Shown: piece by piece, positions 23,330-34,816 of the stretch | How positions within the stretch are numbered: position 1 is the stretch's first letter | Layout of the letters: each line of letters begins with the position of its first letter | Source: Armigeres subalbatus | Lineage: Eukaryota; Arthropoda; Insecta; Diptera; Culicidae | Direction of reading: 5' to 3' | DNA length: 64,000 nucleotides | NCBI RefSeq assembly: GCF_024139115.2 | Contig: NW_026943215.1 | Coordinates: 85,238-149,237 of the forward strand | Position numbers and translations under genes: made by a program | Notes under the pieces: generated by a model | The model's input: only the letters and a program-made list of their open reading frames with translations | Told to the model about the DNA's origin: nothing | Database searches by the model: none

Positions 23330-26080
23330 TTATTATTATCGCTCTTTCCATTTGTTCGAGCTCATTATCGTTGGACTATACTTGGAAGGTGGTTCAAGAT
23401 CCCCATGGTAGTAATCATTTGCCGATCGAAGTTTCGATTTCCAATGGACATAATCAATCTGTTTCTATCGACCTCTCATATGACTTCACGAATCACATCG
23501 ATTGGGAAAATATGCAGAGGCCATCATTGATGGCGTACAGTCGATAGAAGACTTTTCCCGCGAGAAGAATACGAATTCGTATCCCAGTTGATCCTTGACA
23601 GCGCTCTTCAGGCACAACGCCGGCCAGTGCCAGGAGCTTCGGTTCGTAGGAAACCACCCAGTCCGTCCGTGGTGGGATGTCGAGTATACGCAACTTCATC
23701 GCAAGAAATCCGTCGCGTTCAAAGCATTTTGGAAACACGGTTCGATCGTTCTTCACAAAACGGTACATCGCGCTCACTCTTGTTGAAGGTTTATCGCGCG
23801 AGACCTCAATGAGAACTCTGTGGACCGTCGGGAGAAGAATGCGCAACGCGTCGTCCGTAAACGAAGATCGTGAAAGTTCGTCGCGTTGGATACTCGACTT
23901 CGCAAAGAAAGTTTGTTGGCGGATTCGGATTCGGTACCGGTGAAGCAAGAGTTACGTGATGCTTTTACTGACAGGGATGATATGGATCGTCCCTTTTCGA
24001 TGTGTGAATTCTCACTTGCTCTCCTTTCATGTAACAATTCCGCTCCAGGGATGGATAGAATCAGGATCAATTTGGTTAAAAACCTCCCAGACGTCGCGAA
24101 GAGGCGCTTATTGAGCTTGATCAACCAGTTACTGGAGTGCAACATTGTTCCGGATGATTGGAGGCAAGTGAGGGTGATAGCCATCCAGAAGCCCGGAAAA
24201 TCTGCGTCGGATTATAATTCGTATCGCCCAATCGCGATGCCGTCCTGTCTTCGGAAATTGTTGGAGAAGATGATTCTCTTCCGGCTAGACAAATAGGTAG
24301 AATCGAATAATTTTTTGTCAGATACACAATTTGGTTTCCGCAGGAGCAAGGAAACGAACGACTGTCTTGCGTTGCTTTCTTCAGAAATTCTGCTTACTTT
24401 CGCTAAAAAGGAGCAAATGAGCTCAGTGTTTTTGAACATTAAGGGGGCTTTTGATTCAAACTTCATGCGTGTGGATTTTCACCAATTTTAAACAATTATT
24501 TGTACAATTTGTTGTCAGAGAAGCGTATGAGTTTTTCTCATGGTGACTCGGCAACTTCACGAATTAGCTACATGGGTCTCCCTCAGGGCCTCATGTTTAA
24601 GCCCCTTCTTTACAATTTTTACGTCAGAGACATTGATGAATGTCTCATCAGAAAAATATATTAAGCTCTTTTGTGGAATGTATTAAACCGTCTAAGACGA
24701 ATTAAGTACCGCCCATTTAATTCCACCAGTTAATTTTCGTTATCTTTGCAGATACGTATTTCGACCACAACTGTGTGGTCGTCTTCAGTGTCTTGTACTT
24801 GACTCGACAAGTCTAGACAATTTATCCACTAGGGCTACTATGCTGGGTATCGAATTCTCTCCGAAGAAAACTGAGATGGTTGTCTTTCAAAAAACATAAG
24901 CCGACCAAGTTTCCTGCTCCAACTGATGGGTAAGACAATCACTCATAGCATGTCTTCTAAATACCTCGGGGTCTGGTTCGACTCGAAATGTACCTTCGGG
25001 AAGCACATTGTGTATCTGACACAAAAATGCCAGACACGGATAACCTTCATGCGATCCATCACCGGAACATGGTGAGGGAGCGCATCCCGAAGCTCTTATA
25101 ACGTTGTCTCGAACAACCATTTTGTCGGTCCTCGAATACGGCAGTTTTTGCTTTCAGTCTGCGGCTAAAACACACATGCTGAAGCTTCAACGGATTCAGT
25201 ACCGTTGTCTCCGTATCGCGTTAGGGTTGTGCGGGGAATTCGACCCATACGATGAGCCTGGAAGTACTTTGCGGGAGTACTGCCGTTGACAGATCGTTTC
25301 GCGGAATTATCGCTCCGGTTCCTCATCCGCTGTGAGGTTCTCAATCCATTGGTCATTGTTGTTGCTGGAGGTCACATATGTTGCTGGAGGTAAGCCCATC
25401 TTCGGTTGACACCAACCGTGCTAACTTCTTAGACTCTTACAGTTCCTCTGTTACTTTTGATCTGTCCATGAAGCAGGAGGTTCATGGAATACCAGACTTC
25501 CTTCGTGCGGAGGTCATACCTCCATTATTTGCAAGCAAATACGGGCATGCCAGCGAGGAGAGAAGCTTTTTTACAGACGGGTCAAAAATAGATGACTCCA
25601 CTGGTTTCGGTGTTTTTAACGTTTTTCATAGCGCCTACTTCAAGCTGAAAGAGCCTAGTTCCGTGTATACCGCTGAGCTAGCAGCTGTACACTATTCACT
25701 TGAGCATATTGCATCCCTACCTCCTGACCACTTCTTTATCTTCACCGACAGTCTAAGTACCCTGGAGGCTGTTCGGTCAATGAAACCTGTAAAGCACTCA
25801 GCGTATCTTCTAACCGGGATACGGAAAGCTTTGAGTGCTATCAAAACGGTCATTCACAATAATGGCTTGGGTCCCTTCTCATTGCTCGATCCCGGGAAAT
25901 GAGAGCGCGGACTCTTTGGCTAAGGTGGGCGCTATGGAAGGTGATATTTAAGACCGGAAAATCACCTTCGATGAGTTTTTCACATTAGTTTGTCAAGAAA
26001 CCTTGAACAGCTGGCAACAGAAATGGACAAATGGGGGGTTGGGTAGATGGCTGTATTCAATTCGCCCGCATCTTGTCTGT
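23330..26080 (+). pseudogene. I-type ORF2 (endonuclease remnant-RT-RNase H), copy B
   Basis: Only the endonuclease C-terminus remains (TWKVVQDPHGSNHLPI, 23370-23430; catalytic His kept, Asp replaced by Asn). RT follows: LSCNNSAPGMDRI, DDWRQVRVIAIQKPGK and NSYRPIAMPSCLRKLLEKM at 24020-24290, then DTQFGFRRSKETNDCLALL to 24380, after which frames break. A 150 bp insert sits where the catalytic YADD region should be. The C-terminal part reads KLQRIQYRCLRIALGLCG (25180-25240). RNase H is nearly intact at 25540-25900, with FFTDGS, TAELAAVHY and FTDSLSTLEAV keeping the acidic catalytic residues. It ends near 26070 (GRWLYSIRPH). Confidence 0.8.
24660..24815. mobile_element. About 150 bp repeat with palindromic GACCACAACTGTGTGGTC core, copy 1
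   Basis: It interrupts the I-type RT. It shares TTTGCAGATACGTATTTCGA and the GACCACA/TGTGGTC hairpin with 37264-37413. Its left end (TGGAATGTATTAAACCGTCT) is the reverse complement of the right end of that copy, so the family has terminal inverted repeats. Confidence 0.7.
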
Positions 26081-26465
26081 TGTTCCCCATGACGAATGTT
26101 TTCCTCTTGTTCTGCATTTCAATGTGTGTCGTTAATCCCTTCCGTAAATCTTCCTCTCGTTGTTGTCTCCCAAAAAAATGTTTTTTTATCCCGTTACAGA
26201 TGCGAAACATGGCGAAGAATGTCAACTTTGTGAGCATCAGCATTGTAATTACTTAAGTACCCTAAAATCCTTTTCCTTTCCTACTGTATTATTGTGTTCC
26301 CTAACCTCGACCAAACCGCGAGTCTTTCAGTTCCCCAAAACTAAACTATGTATAAGAATCAAGAAAAGTATTGTAAAACCTGATTTCGGCTCCGTAACGC
26401 TTCACGGCAAATGAGCCTTCCAAATAAACGAGAGATTTAAAAAAATAATAATGATGAACAACTAC

Positions 26466-26608
26466 CCCAGTCAACACAAGATCGTATATGTTGTCACATA
26501 AGATGCTAAAAAGGGGGCCATATAGATACTTCCCCATACAATATGTACGTATATCGCCTCCACTTTAGCATCTTATGTTGCATCATATACGATTTTGTGT
26601 TGACTGGG
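26466..26608. mobile_element. 143 bp MITE
   Basis: The terminal inverted repeats begin CCCAGTCAACACAA and continue with GATCGTATATG and TAAGATGCTAAA. The flanks ACAACTAC and ACACTAC are near-identical and could be an old 7-8 base duplication, as left by hAT-type transposases. Confidence 0.8.
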
Positions 26609-26883
26609 ACACTACTTTAAACAAATATTTAAGCTGTTGGTTTTTTCATCAATTTTTTCCATACTCCAATCTTTACTTATGATGCTCGAATACATTTGTG
26701 AATACAATAAAAAAATACAAACTTTAATCTGAATGGCATTCAACAAAGAATCTGCAGCCTGCACGTGAATTCATGAATGGTTCTGAACGAGAGGTAGCAT
26801 TCTTGAAAATAGACGGCTTCAAGCCATACAAAAAACATACCTACTAAGTCAGTTTGCTTGAGCTTAATCAGTTGTAATTTAAA

Positions 26884-26904
26884 AATATATATATATATAT
26901 ATAT
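26884..26904. repeat. (AT)n microsatellite
   Basis: Uninterrupted TA dinucleotides. Confidence 0.9.
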
Positions 26905-26999
26905 AATTGTAATAAAGGCAACAAATGCAAACTGGTTGAAAACAACTTGGACCACTTTTTGGGCGGCTTTGAAGGTATTTTGGGGATATTATTGAATTA

Positions 27000-27190
27000 A
27001 AATATAGATTCTTTTAAAATTTCCTAATTAAAAATTTCAAATCAAGATTTCTCGAGATTCCTCCTAGGGATTTTTCAAAACATTGGTCCAGAGGTGCACA
27101 ATTACCACAGGAATCGATCCCTGTACTTAGTTTTGATGGACATTTTTATTTTATAGTAACGGTTCATGGGCACCGTGGCTAGCAGTACTC
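27000..27190 (-). repeat. Interspersed repeat with a B-box-like word (copy 2)
   Basis: Reverse-oriented copy of 20585-20755. It shares GCTAGCCACGGTGCCC, AAAATAAAAATGTC and GATCGATTCCTGTGG, and a degenerate extension past CCTCTGGACCAAT. Confidence 0.65.
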
Positions 27191-27276
27191 CATAAATGCT
27201 CTTCAAAATACATGCACATAAGTAATTTTCTATACAATCCTGAACAATTTTTTCTTGCCAGAATACGTAGTTTTGT

Positions 27277-27482
27277 ACACTTAAAATAATTCGTTGAATT
27301 CGGTAAAATTTTACCGAAATCTCAACAGCAGAACGGTTCGGTAATAATTTTACAGATTTTTGTCATTTTTTCCATTGTCCAACTGTCAAAATAACTGAAT
27401 ATCAGTAAAATTATTTACCGAACAGTTCTGCTGTTGAGATTTCGGTAGAATTTTACCGAATTCGGCAATTTATTTTAAGTGT
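27277..27482. mobile_element. About 205 bp palindromic MITE
   Basis: Arms of about 60 bp start with ACACTTAAAATAA. They contain GAATTCGGTAAAATT and the word AAATCTCAACAGCAGAAC, mirrored on the right side. The interior has no coding potential. Confidence 0.8.
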
Positions 27483-28721
27483 GTGGACGAGGATTCAGAA
27501 TATATAAAAAATCTCATTTTTGCCAAACATGTTTCTCAAACAAACGGTTCAATTGTATGTTTTTTTGTTCCTGTACATGAACAATAATGAATTTGGTATA
27601 ATAATAATTTTCACTAAATACGAAAAAGAATATATACATAACATTTGGTTATGTGCTGGACAGTAAAACATTTACCGAGGTCCTCAGTAAGGAATGACAT
27701 TTGTCATAATTTATAACTACCGATCCACTCAGAAAATGTATTTTTGCTAAGAAGATGCCGAACGCTCGACTGTGCGAATCTTCTCCATTTTTTTGCTGAG
27801 TTTCGGTAATAAAATTAAGTATGTATATTTCTGAAACTACGGTACTGAAATTGAAAAATCAACTCTGGGTATTACACCGATAATCAACTATTCTACGGCA
27901 AAGATTCAAAAATAAAATCCTCAACTTTTAAACTTAATATTCTGCCGTAGAAGTTCATTTTCATGAACTATTGGCTGAAATGTCAATAGGCTACATTTTA
28001 CATGCAACAATTTTTGGTAATATTGACAATTTTACGTCGAAAAAAATCGCCTAAAATCTTCACCCTTTGTTCCTTTCCGAGGTGAAAGAGCACCAATGCC
28101 GGATGAATATTCATCGTTCGTCTATTATTCAACTTAATGTGGGTTGGTTTTGCTTTTCGATATGTCGGAAAGGTATCCCCATTGACTGCATCATCGAAGG
28201 ACATCAGCTAAGGTCGATAAATTATTCATGTTCGATGGGAAAGATAACGTCCCAGTGTTGTTCTCGGAGGCATCAAATCTTGGCCAGTCGTTCTTTTCAG
28301 AAAAAGTAGCTCATGAATATTTTTGCCATATATTCTTTGATTGGTTTTGGATGTTGGGTATTGGCTTCTCTTCGAGTGTGGTGACCAGGAGAAATTCTTA
28401 AATGTCTTGTGGCTGTTGACACCAGGTCATCCATGGTTCGACACCTAATGGGCAATAAGACACTTAACAAAAAGTACTCATGACCTCCAGCTGTCTGCAG
28501 AATATCTTGTCCTGTCTCCAAATTGCTCTTATTACCCTGCAAGTGACAGAAACATTACTTTATCACCTCCAATGCCATCACGTAATCATCATAATTTCAT
28601 ATTTTCATATCGCGCCCCATTTGCAGCAATTACTCCTCAGTTTGCGACGTAAGCCCACCTTTCCTTCGCTTGTTCTCCAGCTAACACCAGGAAAAAAAGT
28701 GTAAAAATGATAATCTGTTAA
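27483..28721. other. Unassigned DNA
   Basis: No gene or element supported. Short overlapping frames near 28.0-28.7 kb on both strands show no recognised motif. Confidence 0.4.
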
Positions 28722-29127
28722 TCATTGCAGTCCATATTCCACGCCATGCTCGACAGGGAAATCAAATACAGGTGGCTGCTTGAAGAGCACACGCTCCCGT
28801 CCGTTTGGTGTCGCGAAATAAGGACGGATGTACATTGAAATGTTTGACGACCTGTCGCCGCCACCACTGCCGTCGTCGTTGAACTTCCTCACCTCGCCGT
28901 AAGGATGATGGTGATGCACCCTCACGCAGAGTGTGTCCTTTTGTTTATCGGCGAGCATTGCTTCATATTTTTCGGCGGTGTAGAATCTGTTTAACGTCGT
29001 GGGATGATCATTTTTTCTGGCTGCCAGACTTGCAAATGAGTCTTTGAGAGATGTTGGAATGCACCTGAACGGAGGTGACAATATTTGGATACATCTGGAG
29101 CAGATTTTCCTGAATCTCGATAACTAT
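28722..29127 (-). pseudogene. Unrecognised coding-like fragment with a stop
   Basis: Not identified. On the minus strand an open stretch of about 105 codons ends at a TGA at 28722. It has mixed composition unlike the surrounding AT-rich junk, with segments such as FYTAEKYEAMLADKQKDTL, YGEVRKFNDDG and PPVFDFPVEHGVEYGLQ. Upstream, another frame reads DIVIEIQENLLQMYPNI and SNISQRLICKSGSQK; the two frames meet at an A run near 29013-29018, so a one-base change may have split one reading. The upstream end is cut by the CCAAA satellite. It could be a host exon, a decayed viral insertion or a transposon piece. No catalytic motif, signal peptide or membrane segment is seen. Confidence 0.4.
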
Positions 29128-31205
29128 GTCAACCAAAACCAAACCAAAACCAAACCAAAACCAAACCAAACCAAACCAAACCAAACCAAACCAAACCAAA
29201 ACCAAAACCAAACCAAACTAAAACCAAACCAAACCAAACCAAAACCAAACCAAAACCAAACCAAAACCAAACCAAACCAAACCAAAACCAAACCAAACCC
29301 ATCCAAAACCAAACCAAAACCAAACCCAAACCAAACCAAAACCAAACCAAAACCCAACCAAATCCCATCCCAAACCAATCCAAAACCAAACCAAAACCCA
29401 TCCAAAACCCAACCAAATCCAAACCCAATCCCAACCCAAACCAAACCCAAACCAAACCAAAACCAAACCAAAACCCAACCAAAACCAAACCCAAACCAAA
29501 CCAAAACCAAACCAAACCCAAAACCAAACCAAAACAAAACCAAATCCAAAACAAAACCCAACCAAACCACAAACCAAACCAAACCCAAAAACAAACCAAA
29601 ACCAAACCAAAACCAAACCAAAACCAAAACCAAACTAAACCAAACCAAAACCAAACCAAAACCAAACCAAAACCAAACCAAAACCAAACCAAAACCAAAC
29701 CAAAACCAAACCGAAACCAAACCAAAACCAAACCAAAACCAAACCAAAACCAAACCAAAACCAAACCAAAACCAAACCAAAACCAAACCAAAACCAAACC
29801 AAAACCAAACCAAAACCAAAACCAAACCAAAACCAAACCAAAACCAAACCAAAACCAAACCAAAACCAAACCAAAACCAAACCAAAACCAAACCAAAACC
29901 AAACCAAAACCAAACCAAAACCAAACCAAAACCAAAACAAAATCAAACCAAAACAAAACCAAAACCAAAACCAAACCAAAACCAAACCAAAACCAAACCA
30001 AAACCAAAACAAAATCAAACCAAAACCAAAACAAAATCAAACCAAAACCAAAACCAAACCAAAAACAAACCCAAAACAAAACAAAACCAAACCAAAACCA
30101 AAACAAAACCCAACCCAAACCCAACCAAAACCAAAACAAATCCCAACCAAAACCCAAACAAAATCAATCCAAAACCAATCCAAAACCAAACCAAAACCAA
30201 TTCAAAACCAAACCAAAACCAAACCAAAACCAAACCAAACCAAATCCAAACCCAATCAAAACCAAATCGAAAACAAACCAAAACCAAAAACAAACCAAAT
30301 CCAAACCCAAACCGAAACCAAACCAAAACCAAACCAAACCAAACCAAACCAAACCAAACCAAACCAAACCAAACCAAAACCAAACCAAAACCAAACCAAA
30401 ACCAAACCAAAACCAAACCAAACCAAACCAAAACTAACCCAAATCAAACCAAAACAAAACCAAAACCAACCAAAAACAAACCAAAAACAAACCAAAACCA
30501 AACCAAAACCAAACCAAACCAAACCCAAAACCAAACCAAAACCAAACCAAAACCCAACCCAAACCCAAACCAAACCAAAACAAAACCAAACCAAAACCAA
30601 ACCAAAACCAAAACAAAAACAAAACAAAAACAAACAAAAAACAAACCAAAACAAAAACAAAACCAAACCAAAAACAAAACAAAAACAAACCCAAAAAAAA
30701 CCAAAACACACCCAAAAAAAAAACAAAACCAAACCAAAACCAAACCAAAACCAACCCAAAACCCAACCAAAACCAAACCAAAACCAATCCAAAACCCAAC
30801 CAAAACCCAACCCAAACCAAACCAAAACAAAACCCAAACAAAACCAAAACCAAACCAAAACAAACCCAAAACCAAACCAAACCAAACCCAAACCCAACCC
30901 AAAACACAAACAAAACAAAACCAAATCCAATCCAAATCCAATCCAAATCCAATCCAAATCCAATCCAAACCAAACCAAAACCAAATCCAAACCAAATCCA
31001 AACCAAAACCAAACCAAAACCCAACCCAAAACAAACCAAAACCAAACCAAAACCAAACCAAAACCAAACCAAAAACAAACCAAAACCAAACCAAAACCCA
31101 AACAAAACCAAACCAAAACCAACCCAAAAACCAAACTAAAAACCAAGCTAAAACTAACCAACCAAACCAAAACTAAAACTAAAACTAAACTAAAACTAAA
31201 CTAAA
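29128..31205. repeat. 2.1 kb CCAAA/CCAAAA satellite
   Basis: The plus strand is made almost wholly of alternating 5- and 6-base units CCAAA and CCAAAA, with variants such as CCCAAA, CAAAA and (after 31130) CTAAAA. G and T are almost absent. Long open frames on both strands (710 codons plus, up to 342 minus) are consequences of the repeat lacking stop words and should not be annotated as proteins. It interrupts or abuts the coding-like fragment on its left and a BEL/Pao remnant on its right. Confidence 0.97.
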
Positions 31206-31239
31206 ACTAAACGGCTACCGTTACTCGTTACGCCGGCCG

Positions 31240-31860
31240 TTCACCCTTGAATTGTTCCACTGGAGACGGCTTTGCTCAGCATTTGTAGGACGACCTGTCG
31301 TGCGATGTCCCTTCCACCTAACGGACACAATTTCAAGCGAACAATGCTCAGAAGCATCTGTGGTCCAGAAAAGAGCAACTAACGAGCAAGCGAGTTAGTA
31401 GATGTCTTTTCGGCACAACTATCGGCGGGAGTTTGAAATCCTCCAATTCCGCAGAATGACCTAATCGGCCGCCGAGACGAATCAATCCTTCTGATGACAT
31501 ATACGGATGAAACCAGCGCAGCTGTGACTTTCGTGATACTGGAAGACCCTTCTAAGAGCTGTAGCCCCTCAAGTATCAAGTAAGTAATTCTTCTAGATGG
31601 GGCCCTGACAACTTCAATGGAGTCCCCCCCTCGATTTTGATGCAAACGGGTAGACAGCAGTTTTCTCTTCACTATTCTCACTCCAAACGTAGCCACTTCT
31701 CCGAAGCGTCCGAAAAACAATAGAGTTATATCCGTGCTTCCTTCGGTATAATGAGTCATCGGCGAATATTATTCTGATTAAGCGTGAGCAGATGTTGATG
31801 ATAGGATCGCCACTTCTCACCCACCGCTTTAGGTAAGGGCTTTCAGTACTGTAGTTGTGA
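31240..31860 (-). pseudogene. BEL/Pao LTR retrotransposon, RNase H to integrase N-terminal block
   Basis: The pol polyprotein of BEL/Pao elements carries protease, RT, RNase H and integrase. On the minus strand LYCFSDASEKWLR (about 31725-31687) is the RNase H start with its catalytic Asp. Downstream, WFHPYMSSEGLIRLGGRL (31515-31460) and LPPIVVPKRHLLTRLL (to about 31385) form the typical pre-integrase stretch. Many frameshifts and stops. The matching upstream part (RT) lies at 37090-38105 in the same orientation. Only about 70-80 residues should separate the two blocks in an intact element. Confidence 0.75.
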
Positions 31861-31879
31861 ACTAAAAGCTAGTTAGTCG

Positions 31880-32330
31880 GCGAAAATTGGGGGCGTTACC
31901 ACACATAGGCAATAGAGGGGTCCTACACAAAAAATAACTCAAATGCAGGAAAAATTTAAAATGGTTTTCAATTGTGAGAAAATGGTTTTCAATGGCAGAA
32001 AGTGAGAACGTCATAAAGCGCCTTCCATGACCAAAATAAAATCTACAACCACAAATCATAAATAAAGACCCAGGTACTGAAGCATTGAGCAATACATCAG
32101 AGGGTGGGTGGCGGATGCTTTGTAGTTGCCAGCCATACTCCTAGGTGCAGGGGCCTATGGAGTGTCAATTGGCACATGATGAATACCAGTGAAGTCTTGA
32201 TTATGGCATTCTGGCCGTGTGTTAACGACAAGATATCGCAGTAATAGTAATTGGATTTTATAATATTGTGAAAGCGAAGGATGGCAGTCGGACATTCTAC
32301 TATTTTAGAGCCGGGTGACTCTGACTTGAA
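31880..32330. other. Unassigned DNA at the start of the BEL-interrupting block
   Basis: No gene recognised. The word AGCTAGTTAGTCGGCG at 31866-31881 is echoed by AGCTTGTTAGTCGCCG at about 37098-37113, on the other side of the block. Confidence 0.35.
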
Positions 32331-32499
32331 TCGGCGAGTGGGCTAATGGCTAGCCTGTCTTCCGCCCGTCCGTGGCGAGCCTTGCAGCACGCTGTCTAAT
32401 CCTGGCACCAAGCTTTTCCTGCTGGGTGGGAGTTTCCCCAGGAGTAGCTCCAGAGTTTCCCCAGCAGTGATGGGGTATAGCCCTATAAACACGCTCGGC

Positions 32500-33780
32500 A
32501 AGTGACTACGGGATGCGGGTGGTCGCCGAGCATCTCGATAATATCATCGAGTTCGCGAGTGCAAGGCAGAACATCAGTAAAGAACTGAAACAGAACCTTC
32601 GGATGCTTCGCCCGAGTCGCAAGACAAGAACAGGACGCGTTTATCAGGGTGGTGGGAAGAGAGAAGGCCGACAAAAGTGCCCAAACTGATGCTTTCTGCT
32701 TCCTAGGAAGAGCGACTATGGCCCAAAAGGCGATTGATTTCGCCCTGACGGCCTCATTGGCCGGCCCGAAACAGCTAAGGCAGCAATCCGGCGAAGGCGC
32801 TCAGAGCAAAGCCAAACGACGTGCGACCATAAAGGCCAAACGTTGTCTGGACAGAACAGATTGGGATACATACGGCATCGACCCAAGAAGGCGACTTCTC
32901 GGCCCAAAAAGGCGAAAGGCACCTACCAGACGCAAGTCACCGGGCCAGAAGAGGGTACCAGCCGTCCGGTGCCATCGGCACAAGGGACCGAAAATCCATG
33001 GCAGCTGGTCAGTAGGGCAAAGCGGAAGTCGAGCGTATCTCGACCTGCAAAGAAAGCAAAGGATAAAGACGAGGCCTTGTTGGTGAAAATAGATAAGGAA
33101 AAGTGCACCGAAGTCCTTGAATCGATGCGGGCGTCAGAAAAGCTTTCGGTGCTAGGTCAGGACGTGCGAAGCGTCAGACGCACCAAGACCGGTGAAATGA
33201 TCTTGATTCTGAAACGTGGAGCGCAAGCTAGTGGGACGGACTATAGGAAGCTGGCCCAAGAGATCCTGGGTGACGAAGTCAATGTGAGGTCGTTGGGGTG
33301 GAAGTGACCCTCCAGTTCAAGCAACTGGACGAGGTTACGAACGCGGACGATGTCGTCTCTGCCATCAGAGAGCAGTGCGGCACAGATGTTGAGAAGACCT
33401 CTGTACGCCTAAGAGGCGGCACCTTCGGCACGCAGGTAGCCGACCTTAGATCAGTCACGGAAGCAAAAAAAAAGTCATAGAGAATGGAAGTTGAAGATCA
33501 GCTGGTCAGTATGCCCAGTAAGCAAACTCCAGCCGCCATCAGTGAACAAGTGCTATTCGTGCTTAGAGTCGGGGCACAAGTCCTACGACTGTATGGACCC
33601 AGACCGTAGTAACCTGTGTCATCGTGCGTTGTGGTGAGGAAGAGCACAAGGCGCAGGAATGCGATAAGGCACCAAAGTTCCTCATCTGCGCCAACAAAAA
33701 GCAAGCCTGTAACCACGTTTTGTGTGGACCTTCATGTCCTATCAGAGAGACAAACAAGAAGAAGCCGTGCTAGTAACACA
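32500..33780 (+). pseudogene. R1-type ORF1 (gag-like with three CCHC knuckles), copy 3
   Basis: Plus-strand pieces: EHLDNIIEFASARQNISKEL (32527 on), PWQLVSRAKRKSSVSRPAKK (32995 on), VRSVRRTKTGEMILILKRG (about 33167-33225), FKQLDEVTNADDVVSAI (33318 on), then knuckles CYSCLESGHKSYDC, a second near 33625-33665 and CANKKQACNHVLC (33690 on). The order equals copies 1 and 2, but the residues differ clearly, so this is a related, diverged subfamily. Frameshifts lie at about 32700, 33300 and 33480. The 5' flank at 32330-32500 is probably the element's leader. Confidence 0.75.
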
Positions 33781-33794
33781 ATTGAATTTTAACC

Positions 33795-33997
33795 ACTGTA
33801 CATCTGTTTAGCAGTTGCTGTGGCAGTCGTCCTCCTGTTCGACCCGTACAACGTTCCTGTCGTCAATTAGGTGAAGAACGGATCTAGGATGGCGGCTATT
33901 TGCACAACGGGACGGTATCTGGTCCAAGAGGTGGTACACTCTTCCGCTGAGGGTGTCGTGATTGCCAAGATCAACGGTGCTTACCCATACGCTTAAA
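33795..33997 (+). pseudogene. R1-type endonuclease start, copy 3
   Basis: Directly downstream of the copy 3 ORF1. The pieces RMAAICTTGRYLVQEVVHSSA and GVVIAKINGAY correspond to AAIWTTGKYPVQELVSSAH and VIAKINGVF in copy 2. It breaks off near 33997; the sequence to about 34380 is unassigned. Confidence 0.6.
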
Positions 33998-34379
33998 CCT
34001 GGTTTAAGCACTAAGCGGAGGTGAAGAAATCGACCCTAAGACTCATTGGCCAATTGGTAACAGTTTCTGGGTGATCTGCGAAAGTTACATCTGTTCAGGG
34101 CCAATCCCAGACCGTTTGGAAATGGCCATATTTCTGCGTATACCTTACGGATTTTCGATCAGCCAGCATTGGTCAGCATACTAGTTCTAGTTTCTGGGGA
34201 AAGGATAAAACATGATGGAAGTAAATGTCACTTAAAATGACAAGCAGAAGAAAAAATGCATTAACATACCCTCGAAAAACCCGGAACATCTCCGGTGGCC
34301 AAGGACCAATCTGAGGTTTTGGATGGGGACAAAATACTAGAAGAGTTTCCAATCCGCCAGTGTGTTGATCGCGTATGCT

Positions 34380-34810
34380 GCCACAAGAATTGAATCCCCG
34401 TAGACTTCTAAGGTCATAGGCGAAGCCGACGATCTTGACATCAGAAGGGAACTTTAGTGTCCAATAATGAGCCTTGCGGTACTACTGCATTAATTGGAAC
34501 ACTTCTCTGACTGGCATCGGTCTCGTATAATAGTATACGGTTCTGGAAATAGCTTAGAATATATAGAATACCTCGCCTTTTACATTGGATCGCTATCTCA
34601 GCGGTCTTTACCACGCTGTCAACGTCAAACGTGGACTTATCCTTACGAAACCCGAACTGATTGCTTGCGAGGCCGCCCGTACCCTCTGAGTACGGGGTCA
34701 GCCTGTTGAGGATGATCCTCTCCAGCAATTTGCCCGTCATGTTAATTAGACGGTTTCCCGGCTTTCGGTAACAGAACCAACTTCTGCCTTTTTCCATCTA
34801 TCGGGAAAAC
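34380..34810 (-). pseudogene. R1-type RT fragment, opposite orientation
   Basis: The minus strand reads KLLERIILNRLTPYSEGTGG, LASNQFGFRKDKSTFDV, KRRGILYILSYFQNRILLYE and, after a shift, FPSDVKIVGFAYDL (catalytic box with one Asp changed to Tyr). It belongs to the R1-type family, but it faces the plus-strand ORF1/endonuclease pieces 0.4 kb to the left. The foldback element at 34817-35516 cuts its upstream end. Confidence 0.75.
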
Positions 34811-34816
34811 TACTAC

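Larger units (their letters stand above)
22000..26459 (+). mobile_element. I-type non-LTR retrotransposon, copy B
   Basis: Order on the plus strand: leader, ORF1 (about 22180-23200), ORF2 with endonuclease remnant, RT and RNase H (about 23330-26080), a 3' region, and an A/TAA-like tail at 26440-26459 (AAAAAAATAATAATGATGAA), typical of the I group. It is the same family as copy A at the left edge, which has the endonuclease start this copy lacks. A 150 bp repeat interrupts RT at 24660-24815. Confidence 0.75.

Noticed and set aside
29044..31176. 710-codon open frame (and minus-strand frames up to 342 codons) in the CCAAA array
   Set aside because: The repeat simply lacks stop words in several frames; residues are only a few types in the repeat rhythm.
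31862..32092. 76-codon minus-strand frame with an ENHF repeat
   Set aside because: The repeat comes from a short duplicated word (AAAATGGTTTTCAAT) in AT-rich DNA; no similarity to the nearby BEL sequence.
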